DNA of 64,000 nucleotides. Source: Seleniivibrio sp. (lineage in GTDB: Bacteria > Chrysiogenota > Deferribacteres > Deferribacterales > Geovibrionaceae). The notes beneath the pieces were generated by a model that was not told the origin of the DNA, made no database searches, and saw only the letters and a program-made list of their open reading frames with translations. Positions within the stretch are counted from its first letter, which is position 1; each line of letters opens with the position of its first letter. Below, piece after piece: positions 37,286 to 48,259 of the stretch. The position numbers and the translations under genes were made by a program. The DNA lies in contig NZ_JAJOIL010000022.1 of assembly GCF_021209385.1 (NCBI RefSeq), forward strand, positions 58,264 through 122,263, read 5' to 3'.

Positions 37286-40200
37286 ATGAATTTTGCCAGC
37301 TGGTCTCTGAGAAACCCGATACCGTCAATATTATTTTTTGCGCTTCTCACAATTGCGGGATTTTACGGTTTTAAAAGCCTTCACATACAGGATCTTCCTG
37401 ATATCGACCTTCCGGCGGTGAATGTTGAGCTGACCCTTCCCGGTGCTTCGCCTGTTCAGCTTGAAACGGAAGTTGCGCGAAAGGCGGAGGATTCTCTGGC
37501 GACCATCGCAGGCATCAAACACATAAACACAACCGTTATCGACGGTCTTGTTTCGATGAACGTGCAGTTCGTGCTGGAAAAGAATCTGTCGGATGCCCTG
37601 CTTGAGACCAAGGATGCAATAGACCGCATAAGATCAGACCTGCCGCCCAACCTTGAAGAACCTGTGATATCTGCCGACCGCATCGGATCCAATGCCATTA
37701 TGGTGTACGCTGTTTCCTCTGCGGGCATGGACGAAGAGGAGCTTTCGTGGTTTACGGATGACGTTATCGGCAAAAGGATTCTTGCTGTGGATGGAGTGGG
37801 TAAGTTTGAACGCATAGGCGGAACGGACAGGGAGATAAAAATTGAAATAGACCCCGTAAAGCTTGCCTCTCTCAACGTGACTGCGGCTGATGTTTCGCAA
37901 ACCCTGAAAAACGTTCAGACGGAAGATTCCGGCGGACGGAGCAGGCTTGACGGGCAGGAACAGCTTATCCGCACCATAACGACGGCTTCAACGGCATCGG
38001 AACTTTCGCAGCTCTCCGTACCGTCGCAGGATGGACGAACCGTAAGGCTTGAACAGGTGGCAAAGGTGCTTGATACCCATGCACAGCGCAGCCAGCTTTC
38101 GCTTCTGGACGGGAAAGAGGTTGTTGGGTTCAACATATACAGAGCCAAAGGCGCGGATGAGGTGACGATCGCCGAAAACGTGCATAAAGTTCTGACAAAA
38201 CTTGAGAAAGAACATCCGGAAATTTTTCTGACACAGGTAAATAATACTGTCAATTACACCATAACGCAGTATGAAGGCTCAATGAGTATGCTCTATGAAG
38301 GCGCTCTGCTTGCCGTCATAGTTGTGTGGTTTTTTCTGCGTGACTGGCGCGCTACACTGATATCTGCGACAGCTCTTCCGCTTTCCATCATCCCGACTTA
38401 TGCTGTGATGCACTGGCTGGGATATTCGCTGAACACTCTGACACTTCTTGCGCAGGCGGTGGTTGTGGGGATATTGGTAGATGATGCCATAGTTGAGATT
38501 GAGAATATCGTACGTCACAAGCGGATGGGCAAGCCTGTCTTCACCGCCGTTTCTGATGCCGTCAACGAAATAGCGCTGGCTGTCATAGCCACAACCTTCA
38601 CCATAGTTGTCGTGTTCCTTCCGACCTCTCTGATGGCTGGTGTGGGCGGACTTTTCTTTAAACAGTTCGGGTGGACGGTGGTGATATCCGTGCTGTTCTC
38701 CCTGCTGGTGGCTCGGCTTTTAACCCCTGTGATGGCGTTCCGGTTTCTGAAGGACGACGCTCATACGCATAAGCCTGACGGGTTTGTAATGAAAACTTAT
38801 ATAACTGTTGTCAGATGGTGTCTCGGACACGGAAAGACACACTTGCGTTTGCCTCCGTTTACATGGTGCTGACTTTCATCCTTGCTTCGGGACTTTCGGC
38901 AGGTTTTATACCGGCTTCAGACGAAGGTTACACCGACGTAGGCATCGAACTGCCGCCCGGAAGTTCCATATCACAGAGCAGACAGACAGCGGAGGAACTG
39001 CGGAGTGTTCTCGGTGATGTTAACGGTATTGCCCATGTGTTCTGCGTTGTCGGTGAATCGGGGAATTCCGGCGAAATGGATAAGAGCAAAATGACGCTGG
39101 TTTTCACTCCGATGGGAAAAAGACCTTCGCAGAGGGAGATTGAGAACGAAGTTCGTCAGAAGCTGAAACTTGTAGCGGGTGCGCGTTTTACTCTGGGGTC
39201 GGAGAACGACGGACTTAACGTCATCTTTGCCGGAGACAATGCGGATGCGCTCAACTCCACTGTGACAGCATTTGAAAAGGAATTAAGAACTCTGGATTAT
39301 CTGAATAATATAAAATCCACTGCCAGCCTTCAGAAACGGGAGCTGATAGTTCGCCCCGATGTTCTGCGCTCCGCAGAGCTGGGGGTGACCGCTTCTGATA
39401 TAGCGTCCACTCTTCGGGTGGCAATGTCAGGAGATTACGATTCGTCCCTTGCGAAGCTTAATCTCGATAACAGACAGGTATACATCCGTACCTATATGTC
39501 GGATGCCGACGTTTCAGATATTGCAGTTATAAGCAATCTTAGAATCCCGACACAGGACGGGACGACGGCTCTCTCAAATATTGCTGATATATCCGTGGGC
39601 AACGGTCCTGCGGAGATTAACCGTTATGACCGAAAAAGATACATAACCGTGAGTGCCGACATCGGCTCGGTGCCGTTGGGTAAGGCAATCGAAGATGCGA
39701 AGGCTTTGCCGTCCATGAAGAATATCCCGGAAAGCGTCAGTATAATAGACGGCGGGGATGCGGAGCTTATGAACGAGCTGTTTTCCGGTTTCGGTGTTGC
39801 CATGGTGACAGGTGTTCTGTGCATGTATTGTGTGCTGGTGTTGCTGTTCAAAGATTTTTTACAACCAATATCCATCCTTTCGGCGCTGCCGCTATCCATA
39901 GGCGGTTCGGTTGCGGCGCTGCTTTTCAGCGGTGAGGAACTCAGTCTTGTCGCGCTCATAGGGATGGTCATGCTGATGGGGATAGTTACAAAAAACTCTA
40001 TCCTGCTGGCTGATTACGCCATAATGAACATGAAGGAACACAATATGCCGCTGACAGAAGCGCTCCTTGACGCATGTCATAAAAGGGCGCAGCCGATCGT
40101 TATGACCACTATCGCCATGATAGCGGGGATGATGCCCATAATACTCGGTTTCGGAGGCGACGCGAGCTTCCGGCGTCCGATGGCGCTGGCTGTTACAGGC

Positions 40201-40296
40201 GGTCTTTTGGCTTCGACATTTCTCAGCCTTCTGATTGTGCCTGTGGTATTTAAATATATTCATGGGATATGGAAAAGATCGTTCAGACAAAACTGA
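37286..40296 (+). pseudogene. RND efflux permease (AcrB/MdtC-like), split by a frameshift near 38815-38845
   Basis: ORFs 37286..38872 (RNPIPSILFFALLTIAGFYGF...VVGILVDDAIVEIENIVRH) and 38815..40296 (GMVMLMGIVTKNSILLADYA) are complementary halves in different frames. Confidence 0.85.
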
Positions 40297-40601
40297 AAAC
40301 GGCTATGAAAATCGCAGGGTATAAGATCGGTTTAAATTTTACTTAAATATTTTCGGTTTATGCCTTGATATATGTAGTTTTCATACCCTTCTCTTAAATA
40401 TCAGAAATCTCCGAAAACAGTTGACAGAGGTCGATTTCATTGATAACTAATACACGTTGATATAATGATATTAATACTCAATATCTTTTATTGCATCCGG
40501 TTTTCCTTATAAATGCAGAATCGGAATAAAATTCAGTAACAGTCTATAAACCGTTCAGGATGGGACTATTCCAATACAGGTAAGGTTTTGATATACTTCT
40601 C

Positions 40602-40620
40602 GATACTGATAATGATTTTC
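40602..40620 (+). promoter_or_regulatory. Fur-box-like site upstream of TonB receptor
   Basis: GATACTGATAATGATTTTC, 16/19 to GATAATGATAATCATTATC. Confidence 0.6.
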
Positions 40621-40683
40621 AATACCACAGATTAAGTCGTGATGTGTTACATGCTTGGTGTGGGAGAAAAAAACGGAGGAAAG

Positions 40684-42741
40684 ATGAATCAGAGGCGTTT
40701 ATTCAAAACCGGCGGATTGTTGATTGCGGTTTCCATGCTCCTTTCATCGCTTACGGCTAAAGCAGAGGAAGAGGTTCAGGAGATCAAGCCTGTTGTTGTA
40801 ACTGCAACGGGATTTGAACAGTACATTGCGGATGCACCCGCAAGCATCAGCGTGATAACTAAAGAGGAGATTGCAAAGATGCCTGCGGCAACCATCACAG
40901 ATCTGCTTAAAACCGTGGAGGGTGTAAGCATCACAGGATGGATGGCGAGCGAAACTGATATTGTTCTGCGCGGTATGCCGGGCGAGTATACTCTTATAAT
41001 GGTGGACGGGAAGCGGCAGAACACCAGAGAAACGATGAACAGAGGAACCTCAGGCGTTCAGGCTAACATGATCCCGCCGCTTGACGCCATTGAGAGGATA
41101 GAGATCGTCAGAGGACCCATGTCTTCGGTTTACGGTTCAGATGCTATGGGCGGCGTTGTTAATATCATCACCAAAAAAGTTCCCGACGAATGGCATGGTT
41201 CGTTCACTTTCGGAACCATACAGCATAAGGATGGAGAATACGGACAGACCGTAAACAGAGAATTCTGGGTAGGCGGTCCTGTCATTAAAAACAAAGTAGG
41301 CATACAGTTTTACGGTGATCTGGTGGACAGGATGGAGGATGATATCTATTATGCGAACTCCTATGCCAGCGGCAACTATGGGAAAGAGGAACAGAACCTC
41401 ACAGGAAAGGTGTCTATAACCCCCAACAGCAATAACGATATAAACATCGAGGTCGGCAACGAGAAGCTCATATACACCCAGAACAGCGGAAAGAGCCTTG
41501 CGGATAACGCCGCTGATCTTGAAACGAGACATACTCGCGACCACTGGTCTGTAACTCACGACGGAAGATATGGCAAAGCGACGACAAACCTTGCTATCAG
41601 TCAGGAAATAGCGGAACAGAGAAAATGGACGGGCGGGGTTGAAAGCACATCAAAACAGGAGCTTACCAACACTGTTATTGATGCCGGAATGGCTTATAGT
41701 TTTTCAACCAATACACTGCGCATCGGTGGACAGGTTATAAAATCCGAACTCACCGGAATCAGCGAAGAGGCATCACTCACCAACTATCCTGTAAATACGG
41801 ACGAAGTTGATAACGACGCATATGCCGTTTATCTTGAGGATGAATATTTCATAACGAATAATTTATCCCTTACTGCCGGACTGCGCATGGACGACGATGA
41901 AAGATACGGCGACCATTTTACGCCCAGAGTTTATGCTGTTTACCGAATTGCAAACGATTGGACACTCAGAGGCGGTGTTGCGGCAGGCTTCAAAGCTCCC
42001 ACTCTTCGTCAGACAACCGACGGCTATTGCATGACAACAGGCAACGGAACTGCTTATTCTCCCGGAGTTCTTTGCGGCAGTTCTGATCTGGATCCCGAAA
42101 CCAGCCTCACGGAAGAGATCGGTATCCGATACGACAGACCCAACGGGCTTAGCTTTGGCTTTACAGTGTTTAATAACGAGATAAAGAACAAAGTTTCAAG
42201 CTATGCCACAGGTGAACAGGACGCATACAACAACTATATCTACGAATATGAAAACATCGACAAGGTAACCATAAGAGGCGCTGAAGTTTCTTTCGCAACG
42301 CCTCTTACAAAGAAACTTAAACTGACGACCAACTACACATATACGGATTCCGAGCGAAAAGGCGGCGAAACTGCATTCGACGGCAGTTCTCTGGACGGCA
42401 AACCTCTGGACAAGACGCCCGAACACATGTTCAACGCAAAGCTTGATTGGCAGCCTATCAGACCTCTCAGTCTGTTTACCCGTGTAAACGTTGTCAGCGA
42501 GCAATACTGGTTAGGATTCAGGAACTATGCCATGAGCAGCAGAACACGCCCCGGAACGGCGACATATGATATCGGCGGCGCGTATGACCTGAACAAATAT
42601 GTAACTTTCAAAATGTCTGTTCTTAACATAACCGATAAAAAAGTTGCCATTGACAACCGCACCCGTACAGGCGGGCTGGACGGCAACTGGATGGTGGACG
42701 AAGGTCTCAGGATTGCGGCGGATATGACCGTCAGATTCTGA
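40684..42741 (+). CDS. TonB-dependent outer membrane receptor
   Basis: VVVTATGFEQ TonB-box-like region, plug (IERIEIVRGPMSSVYGSDAMGGVVNIITKK), C-terminal barrel ending VRF. Confidence 0.92.
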   Translation: MNQRRLFKTGGLLIAVSMLLSSLTAKAEEEVQEIKPVVVTATGFEQYIADAPASISVITKEEIAKMPAATITDLLKTVEGVSITGWMASETDIVLRGMPGEYTLIMVDGKRQNTRETMNRGTSGVQANMIPPLDAIERIEIVRGPMSSVYGSDAMGGVVNIITKKVPDEWHGSFTFGTIQHKDGEYGQTVNREFWVGGPVIKNKVGIQFYGDLVDRMEDDIYYANSYASGNYGKEEQNLTGKVSITPNSNNDINIEVGNEKLIYTQNSGKSLADNAADLETRHTRDHWSVTHDGRYGKATTNLAISQEIAEQRKWTGGVESTSKQELTNTVIDAGMAYSFSTNTLRIGGQVIKSELTGISEEASLTNYPVNTDEVDNDAYAVYLEDEYFITNNLSLTAGLRMDDDERYGDHFTPRVYAVYRIANDWTLRGGVAAGFKAPTLRQTTDGYCMTTGNGTAYSPGVLCGSSDLDPETSLTEEIGIRYDRPNGLSFGFTVFNNEIKNKVSSYATGEQDAYNNYIYEYENIDKVTIRGAEVSFATPLTKKLKLTTNYTYTDSERKGGETAFDGSSLDGKPLDKTPEHMFNAKLDWQPIRPLSLFTRVNVVSEQYWLGFRNYAMSSRTRPGTATYDIGGAYDLNKYVTFKMSVLNITDKKVAIDNRTRTGGLDGNWMVDEGLRIAADMTVRF

Positions 42742-42868
42742 CATAAAGATAAAACAGTTAATATCGGCGACCACCTGTAGGTAGATTTGGCGTTCTCCGG
42801 CGCAGCAGAAAATACACTGTGCCGGAAACGCCTGAATTTTTCGTGCGGTGGTTGTCGTGGAAGGAAAA

Positions 42869-43732
42869 ATGGAGATGGAACTTAACTCACTGGTAAGATA
42901 TTACGCCGGATTATCTTTTAAGGTGGTGGGCGTGCACCATTACACCATAAAACCCAATACGGTGCATAATCAAATGACTGCTCCCGTTCCCGGATTTCTG
43001 TTTCCCGTGTCGGGAAAGGCTCAGTTCAAATTCAACGGTACGCCATACATAGTGCGTCAGGGAAATGTTATCCATGGTGGACCGGACATGTATCTTGAAA
43101 AAAAAGTGCTGGGCAGTGAAAAGTGGGAATACATCTCCGTCTTTTACGAAACAGAGGGGAAAAAACAGAAAGACTTTACGCCATCCGGTAAGGATTTTGA
43201 GCTGGTGACAGGTCAGAGTCCGCGGCTGATCGATCTTTTGTGGCGTTTATGGCGGGCTTATAACCAGCCGGGAGCTATTTCCGCTTTTCGCACCGAGATG
43301 CTTTTCAGATGCGTGCTTGAGGAGGTTTTCGTTTGTGCCGGCAACCGCCAGAGTGACGGCTCACTTGGTCTTTTTGAACATGTCTCTTCTTATATCCATG
43401 AACACTACATGGATGTTCTAAGCGTGCGGAAACTGGCAGAGCTGAACGATGTGAACGAGAACAGGCTGTTTTATGTTTTTACTAAATTTTCGGGCATGGG
43501 ACCTGCCGACTATATAACCCAGTACCGTCTCAACAGGGCGAAAGAACTTCTGATAACCACTGACGGAGCTGTCGGCTGTGTCGCGAAGAGTGTCGGTTAT
43601 CCGGATCAGCTGTATTTCAGCAGGATATTCAGAAAGCGCATAGGTGTTTCGCCAAGCGGACTGCGTGAGCTGTTCAGGAATAATCCATGTGCGTTTCAGG
43701 ATGGGGCGATTCCCATGAAGAGCGCTCTTTGA
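42869..43732 (+). CDS. AraC-family transcriptional regulator
   Basis: C-terminal double HTH (SVRKLAELNDVNENRLFYVFTKFSGMGPADYITQYRLNRAKELL...VAKSVGYPDQLYFSRIFRKRIGVSP). Confidence 0.88.
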   Translation: MEMELNSLVRYYAGLSFKVVGVHHYTIKPNTVHNQMTAPVPGFLFPVSGKAQFKFNGTPYIVRQGNVIHGGPDMYLEKKVLGSEKWEYISVFYETEGKKQKDFTPSGKDFELVTGQSPRLIDLLWRLWRAYNQPGAISAFRTEMLFRCVLEEVFVCAGNRQSDGSLGLFEHVSSYIHEHYMDVLSVRKLAELNDVNENRLFYVFTKFSGMGPADYITQYRLNRAKELLITTDGAVGCVAKSVGYPDQLYFSRIFRKRIGVSPSGLRELFRNNPCAFQDGAIPMKSAL

Positions 43733-43753
43733 TATCATGACTGCGGAGAGATA

Positions 43754-44671
43754 ATGAATAAGTTTATTATTGCGGCGGTTCTGCCGCTGATCATACTGAT
43801 TGCTGGCTGTACGAAAACTCATACCAAAAAGAAAGATACCGTTCAGACGAAAACGATCGTTGATGATACGGGAAAATCCATCACCGTTAAAGCGGATGTG
43901 CAGAGAATAGTGATACTTCATGCAATGTATCTGGAATATTTTTTTGCACTGGGTAAACCTCCGGTTGCTTCAACGGGTGCGTCTGCTGGCAATGCCGTTG
44001 ACGTTATAAACGCCGCAGAAACATTAGAACCTTACAGAAATACTGCGGATATAATAGATCTTGGCAGCGCCCGCGAAATAAACGCCGAAGCAGTGCTTGC
44101 GGCGAACCCCGATGTTATTGTCACATTTAAAGGACATGCCGGCAGAGTATATGACAGACTGGTGCAGATTGCTCCGGTTGTTCAGATAGATTTTTACGCC
44201 CCGTGGCAGCACCAGACAAGACTCTGCGCTCAGGTTGCCGGCAGAGAGGCATTCGCCGAACAGTTTATAAAGGAGACTGAAGACGTTATAGCCTCCGCCG
44301 CAGAGAAGCTCTCCGCACATAAAGACAGGACATTTGCAATGTTCCGCACCGATGGAAAGACACTTGTTACAAGAGCGGATAAAGACTATTACGCGCTTTT
44401 CGGATTATCAAAACCGAAGGGTTACCCTGATGAGTACTCACCTGTATCAATCGAATCGGTTGCAGAAATGAACCCAGACTATATTGTTTTTCAGGACAGC
44501 ACTGCGAGATCGGACGCGTATGCTTCATTTCTCGGAAGTATGTCCGTCTGGCGTTCACTTGATGCAGTCAAAAACGGCAGGGTCTTCTATTTCGACGATT
44601 CCTTCAATTCATTCGGACCGCTGGCTCTGCGCCTTACCGCCGAAAATCTTTTAAAGGTATATTCCCGTTGA
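43754..44671 (+). CDS. ABC transporter substrate-binding lipoprotein (iron/siderophore/corrinoid, TroA/FepB-type)
   Basis: Lipobox LIAGC; VQRIVILHAMYLEYFFALGKPPVAS; LAANPDVIVTF. Confidence 0.85.
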   Translation: MNKFIIAAVLPLIILIAGCTKTHTKKKDTVQTKTIVDDTGKSITVKADVQRIVILHAMYLEYFFALGKPPVASTGASAGNAVDVINAAETLEPYRNTADIIDLGSAREINAEAVLAANPDVIVTFKGHAGRVYDRLVQIAPVVQIDFYAPWQHQTRLCAQVAGREAFAEQFIKETEDVIASAAEKLSAHKDRTFAMFRTDGKTLVTRADKDYYALFGLSKPKGYPDEYSPVSIESVAEMNPDYIVFQDSTARSDAYASFLGSMSVWRSLDAVKNGRVFYFDDSFNSFGPLALRLTAENLLKVYSR

Positions 44672-45666
44672 GAAAATTCCTCTTATCATTTTCCGTAATT
44701 GTTTCAGGGATGGCTGTTCTTGTCCTGCTGATGTTTCTATCGGTTTCAGGCGGCAGTTCCGATATCCCTTTTGCCGTGGTGTGGTCGGCGCTGTTTCACT
44801 TTGACCCGTCCGACATGCGGCATCTCGTAGTGACTGACCTGCGTTTGCCTAGGGTTGCTGCCAGTGCGCTTGTGGGTGCGGCACTGTCTGTTGCAGGTGC
44901 CGTTATGCAGGGAACCACGGGCAACCCCCTTGCGGATTCGGGACTTCTGGGACTTAACGCAGGGGCAGGGTTCGCCGTTGCACTCTGTTTCGCTTTCATC
45001 CCGTCGGCAGGATATGTTTATATCGTCATGGCATCCTTTGCGGGAGCGGCTTTCGGTGCGTTTGCCGTTTATTCTGTGGCTTCCATGCGCAAAGGCGGAG
45101 CGTCCCCCATGCGGCTTGTTTTAACCGGGGCGGCGGTGACAGCTCTTCTGGCGGCTCTTAGTCAGGGTATAGCTTTGTATTTCAACGTCGCGCAGGATAT
45201 CATGTTCTGGACTGTTGGCGGCGTTGCAGGTGTCGGCTGGAATCAGGTTGCCGTACTTACGCCATGCATACTCGCCGCACTGGCAGTATCCATGCTGATA
45301 TCCCGCCATATTACAGTCCTCAGCCTCGGCGAAGATATTGCAAAGGGGCTTGGGCTTAATGTGTTCACTGTCAGGCTGGCATCGTTTATATGTGTGACTT
45401 TGCTTGCAGGCGCGTCGGTTGCTGTTGTGGGCGCTGTGGGTTTTGTAGGTTTAATATTCCCGCATCTGGCAAAATTTATCACAGGTGCGGATTATCGACG
45501 GATAATTCCGGTCTCGGCGGTTCTCGGCGCTATTATGATGGTGCTGGCGGATTTTGCATCCCGAACCATTAACCCGCCCGCAGAAACTCCGGTGGGTGCT
45601 TTTGCTGCGCTGATAGGCGTTCCGTTTTTTCTTTATCTCTCGCGTAAACAGAAGAGGGCGGTCTGA
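44668..45666 (+). CDS. FecCD-family ABC transporter permease
   Basis: RLPRVAASALVGAALSVAGAVMQGTTGNPLADSGLLGLNAGAG. Confidence 0.92.
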   Translation: MRKFLLSFSVIVSGMAVLVLLMFLSVSGGSSDIPFAVVWSALFHFDPSDMRHLVVTDLRLPRVAASALVGAALSVAGAVMQGTTGNPLADSGLLGLNAGAGFAVALCFAFIPSAGYVYIVMASFAGAAFGAFAVYSVASMRKGGASPMRLVLTGAAVTALLAALSQGIALYFNVAQDIMFWTVGGVAGVGWNQVAVLTPCILAALAVSMLISRHITVLSLGEDIAKGLGLNVFTVRLASFICVTLLAGASVAVVGAVGFVGLIFPHLAKFITGADYRRIIPVSAVLGAIMMVLADFASRTINPPAETPVGAFAALIGVPFFLYLSRKQKRAV

Positions 45667-46691
45667 TGTCAACCGCCTGTCAGGTATATAAAAGAAAAGT
45701 GTATATGCGCAATACTGCCGTGGCATCGGCGGGCATTCTGCTTCTGCTGGCGGCGCTTGTGGTCAGCATGAACACAGGATATACCAGACTTCTTCCGTCG
45801 GATACTTTCAGGATACTGTTCGGCGGCGGTACGGATGCTGAAAATCTTATACTGTTCCAGTTCCGGCTGCCTCGTGTTGTGCTGGCGGCAATGGCAGGTG
45901 CGGGGCTGGCGCTTTCCGGCTGTATCATTCAGGATATTTCAAAAAACCCGCTGACTGACCCCGGACTTCTGGGGATCAACGCAGGAGCCGGACTAGCTGT
46001 TCTGCTTTACGTACTTTTTTTCGGTACAACAACTTTCATGGCGGTGTTCACCCTTCCCATACTCGCTTTTGCTGGTGCAGGTGTCACTTCCGTTCTGATA
46101 TATCTGCTCGCTTTTAAGGCGGGCGAGGGAACTTCACCCGTTCGGCTTATCCTGACAGGTATCGCTGTTCAGGCGGGGATTTTTGCCCTGACGACAGTGC
46201 TGGTCATAAATCTTGACGAGACACAGTTCGATTTCGTTGCCATGTGGCAGGCGGGAAGCATATGGGGTTCCGGCTGGAAATATGTGCTGGCGCTTCTGCC
46301 GTGGCAGGCGGTTCTTATACCTTTTGTTATTTACAGGTCGAGGATGCTGGATGTTCTGAGCCTTGACAGCAGTGCCGCGTGCAGTCTCGGTGTCGCTGTT
46401 GAGAGGGAACAGAGGATTCTGCTCGCATGTGCAGTTGCTCTTGCGGCTTCATGCGTGGCTGTCAGCGGGAATATAAGTTTCGCAGGGCTGATAGCGCCAC
46501 ATATGGCGAGGCGGCTTGTGGGTCCACGTCATACGGTTCTTCTGCCCGTATGCGCTCTCACGGGAGCCGTTATTGTTTCGGCGGCGGACACTTTTGCAAG
46601 GGTCATTGTTCAGCCTTCGGAAATTCCCACAGGAATAGTCACCGCAGTGATAGGCGCGCCGTATTTCATATGGCTGATGACGAGAAAGTAA
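45666..46691 (+). CDS. FecCD-family ABC transporter permease
   Basis: RLPRVVLAAMAGAGLALSGCIIQDISKNPLTDPGLLGINAGAG. Confidence 0.92.
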   Translation: MSTACQVYKRKVYMRNTAVASAGILLLLAALVVSMNTGYTRLLPSDTFRILFGGGTDAENLILFQFRLPRVVLAAMAGAGLALSGCIIQDISKNPLTDPGLLGINAGAGLAVLLYVLFFGTTTFMAVFTLPILAFAGAGVTSVLIYLLAFKAGEGTSPVRLILTGIAVQAGIFALTTVLVINLDETQFDFVAMWQAGSIWGSGWKYVLALLPWQAVLIPFVIYRSRMLDVLSLDSSAACSLGVAVEREQRILLACAVALAASCVAVSGNISFAGLIAPHMARRLVGPRHTVLLPVCALTGAVIVSAADTFARVIVQPSEIPTGIVTAVIGAPYFIWLMTRK

Positions 46692-46703
46692 GGAGCCTTG
46701 TTT

Positions 46704-47507
46704 ATGAACAGCATCACCACCGAAAACCTGAGTGTTGCATATGAGGAGAAGCTTGTCGTTGATGAGCTTGATCTTAACATACCCAAAGGAAGGGTCACTT
46801 CCATCATAGGACCTAACGGATGCGGCAAATCCACGGTTCTTAAAACCATCGGACGCATCATGAAACCTAAGAACGGAATGGTATATCTGAACGGAAAGGA
46901 CATAAGCGACCTTTCGACAAAAGAGATAGCCAGAAAGATGGCTATTCTTCCCCAGTCACCGCAGGCTCCTTCGGGTCTGACGGTGGGTGAACTGGTCGCA
47001 TACGGCAGATATCCGCACCAGAAAGGGTTCGGCGTTCTTAAACCTGAGGACAGAAAGGTAATTGAATGGGCGCTCGAGGTGACGAAACTCAGCGACCTTG
47101 AGACCACAGCGGTTGACAACATGTCCGGCGGACAGAGGCAGAGGGTGTGGATTGCCATGGCGCTGGCTCAGCAGACCGACCTTATCCTGCTGGACGAGCC
47201 GACAACTTATCTGGACATGTCATATCAGCTTGAGGTGCTTGAACTGCTTTACAGGCTGAACCGCGAACAGAACTGCACAATAGCCATGGTTCTGCACGAT
47301 CTGAACCTTGCAGCACGCTTTTCAGATCACATGATCGCCATACGGGGCGGGAACATAATGAAATACGGCACACCGGAAGAGGTTATGACAGCGGAAGTTT
47401 TAAAGAAAACCTTCCGCGTACATGCGGAGATAGTCACAGACCCCCGTTCGGGACGACCGGCGTGTATATCATATGACCTGATAAGGGACGAAGGAGATTC
47501 AGTATGA
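46704..47507 (+). CDS. FecE-type ABC transporter ATP-binding protein
   Basis: Walker A GPNGCGKST, signature MSGGQRQRVWIAMALAQ, Walker B LILLDEPTTYLD. Confidence 0.95.
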   Translation: MNSITTENLSVAYEEKLVVDELDLNIPKGRVTSIIGPNGCGKSTVLKTIGRIMKPKNGMVYLNGKDISDLSTKEIARKMAILPQSPQAPSGLTVGELVAYGRYPHQKGFGVLKPEDRKVIEWALEVTKLSDLETTAVDNMSGGQRQRVWIAMALAQQTDLILLDEPTTYLDMSYQLEVLELLYRLNREQNCTIAMVLHDLNLAARFSDHMIAIRGGNIMKYGTPEEVMTAEVLKKTFRVHAEIVTDPRSGRPACISYDLIRDEGDSV

Positions 47508-48259
47508 AAAAAATAGCTATCTACGGCAAGGGTGGGATAGGGAAATCCACCACCGTATCAAATATATCTGCGGCAATGGCTTCAATGGGGCTGACAGTGC
47601 TTCAGGTGGGGTGCGACCCGAAAGCGGATTCGTCAAGAAACCTGACAGAAGGACAGAACATCCCCACGGTTCTTGAGGTGCTGAGAAAGAAGGGCGACCC
47701 CGAACTAGAAGATCTTGTGGTAAAGAGTACCACAGGGGTCTACTGCGTTGAATCCGGCGGTCCCATACCCGGTGTGGGCTGTGCCGGACGGGGTATTATC
47801 ACTGCATTTGAAAAACTGGAGGAGCTGGACGCTTTCGGCGTATATCAGCCGGACGTTGTTATGTACGACGTTCTGGGCGACGTGGTTTGCGGCGGTTTCG
47901 CCATGCCTATCAGGGGCGGTTATGCGGATGACGTCTGCATAGTGACGTCCGGCGAGATGATGTCACTCTATGCCGCAACGAACATATCCCACGCAGTGCG
48001 CAGTTTCGGAAAACGGGGCTATGCCTCTCTGCGCGGACTGATTCTGAATGCGAAGAACTTTGAAGGCGAACAGGAGCTTGTGGACAAGGCGGCGGCGGAG
48101 ATAGGCACTCCCGTGCTTTACAGAATGCCTAGAAACCAGCTTGTTCAGAAGGCGGAGGCGGACGGCAAAACAGTTATTGAGGCGTTTCCTGATTCTGATA
48201 TGGCAGAGCATTACAGAACCCTCGCAAAGCTGTTGCTGGATGGCGGCGAAGATGTTTGA
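47504..48259 (+). CDS. Nitrogenase iron protein-like (NifH/ChlL superfamily) ATPase reductase component
   Basis: MKKIAIYGKGGIGKST, QVGCDPKADS, VGCAGRG and DVVCGGFAMPIRGGYAD (both [4Fe-4S] Cys ligands). Confidence 0.92.
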   Translation: MKKIAIYGKGGIGKSTTVSNISAAMASMGLTVLQVGCDPKADSSRNLTEGQNIPTVLEVLRKKGDPELEDLVVKSTTGVYCVESGGPIPGVGCAGRGIITAFEKLEELDAFGVYQPDVVMYDVLGDVVCGGFAMPIRGGYADDVCIVTSGEMMSLYAATNISHAVRSFGKRGYASLRGLILNAKNFEGEQELVDKAAAEIGTPVLYRMPRNQLVQKAEADGKTVIEAFPDSDMAEHYRTLAKLLLDGGEDV

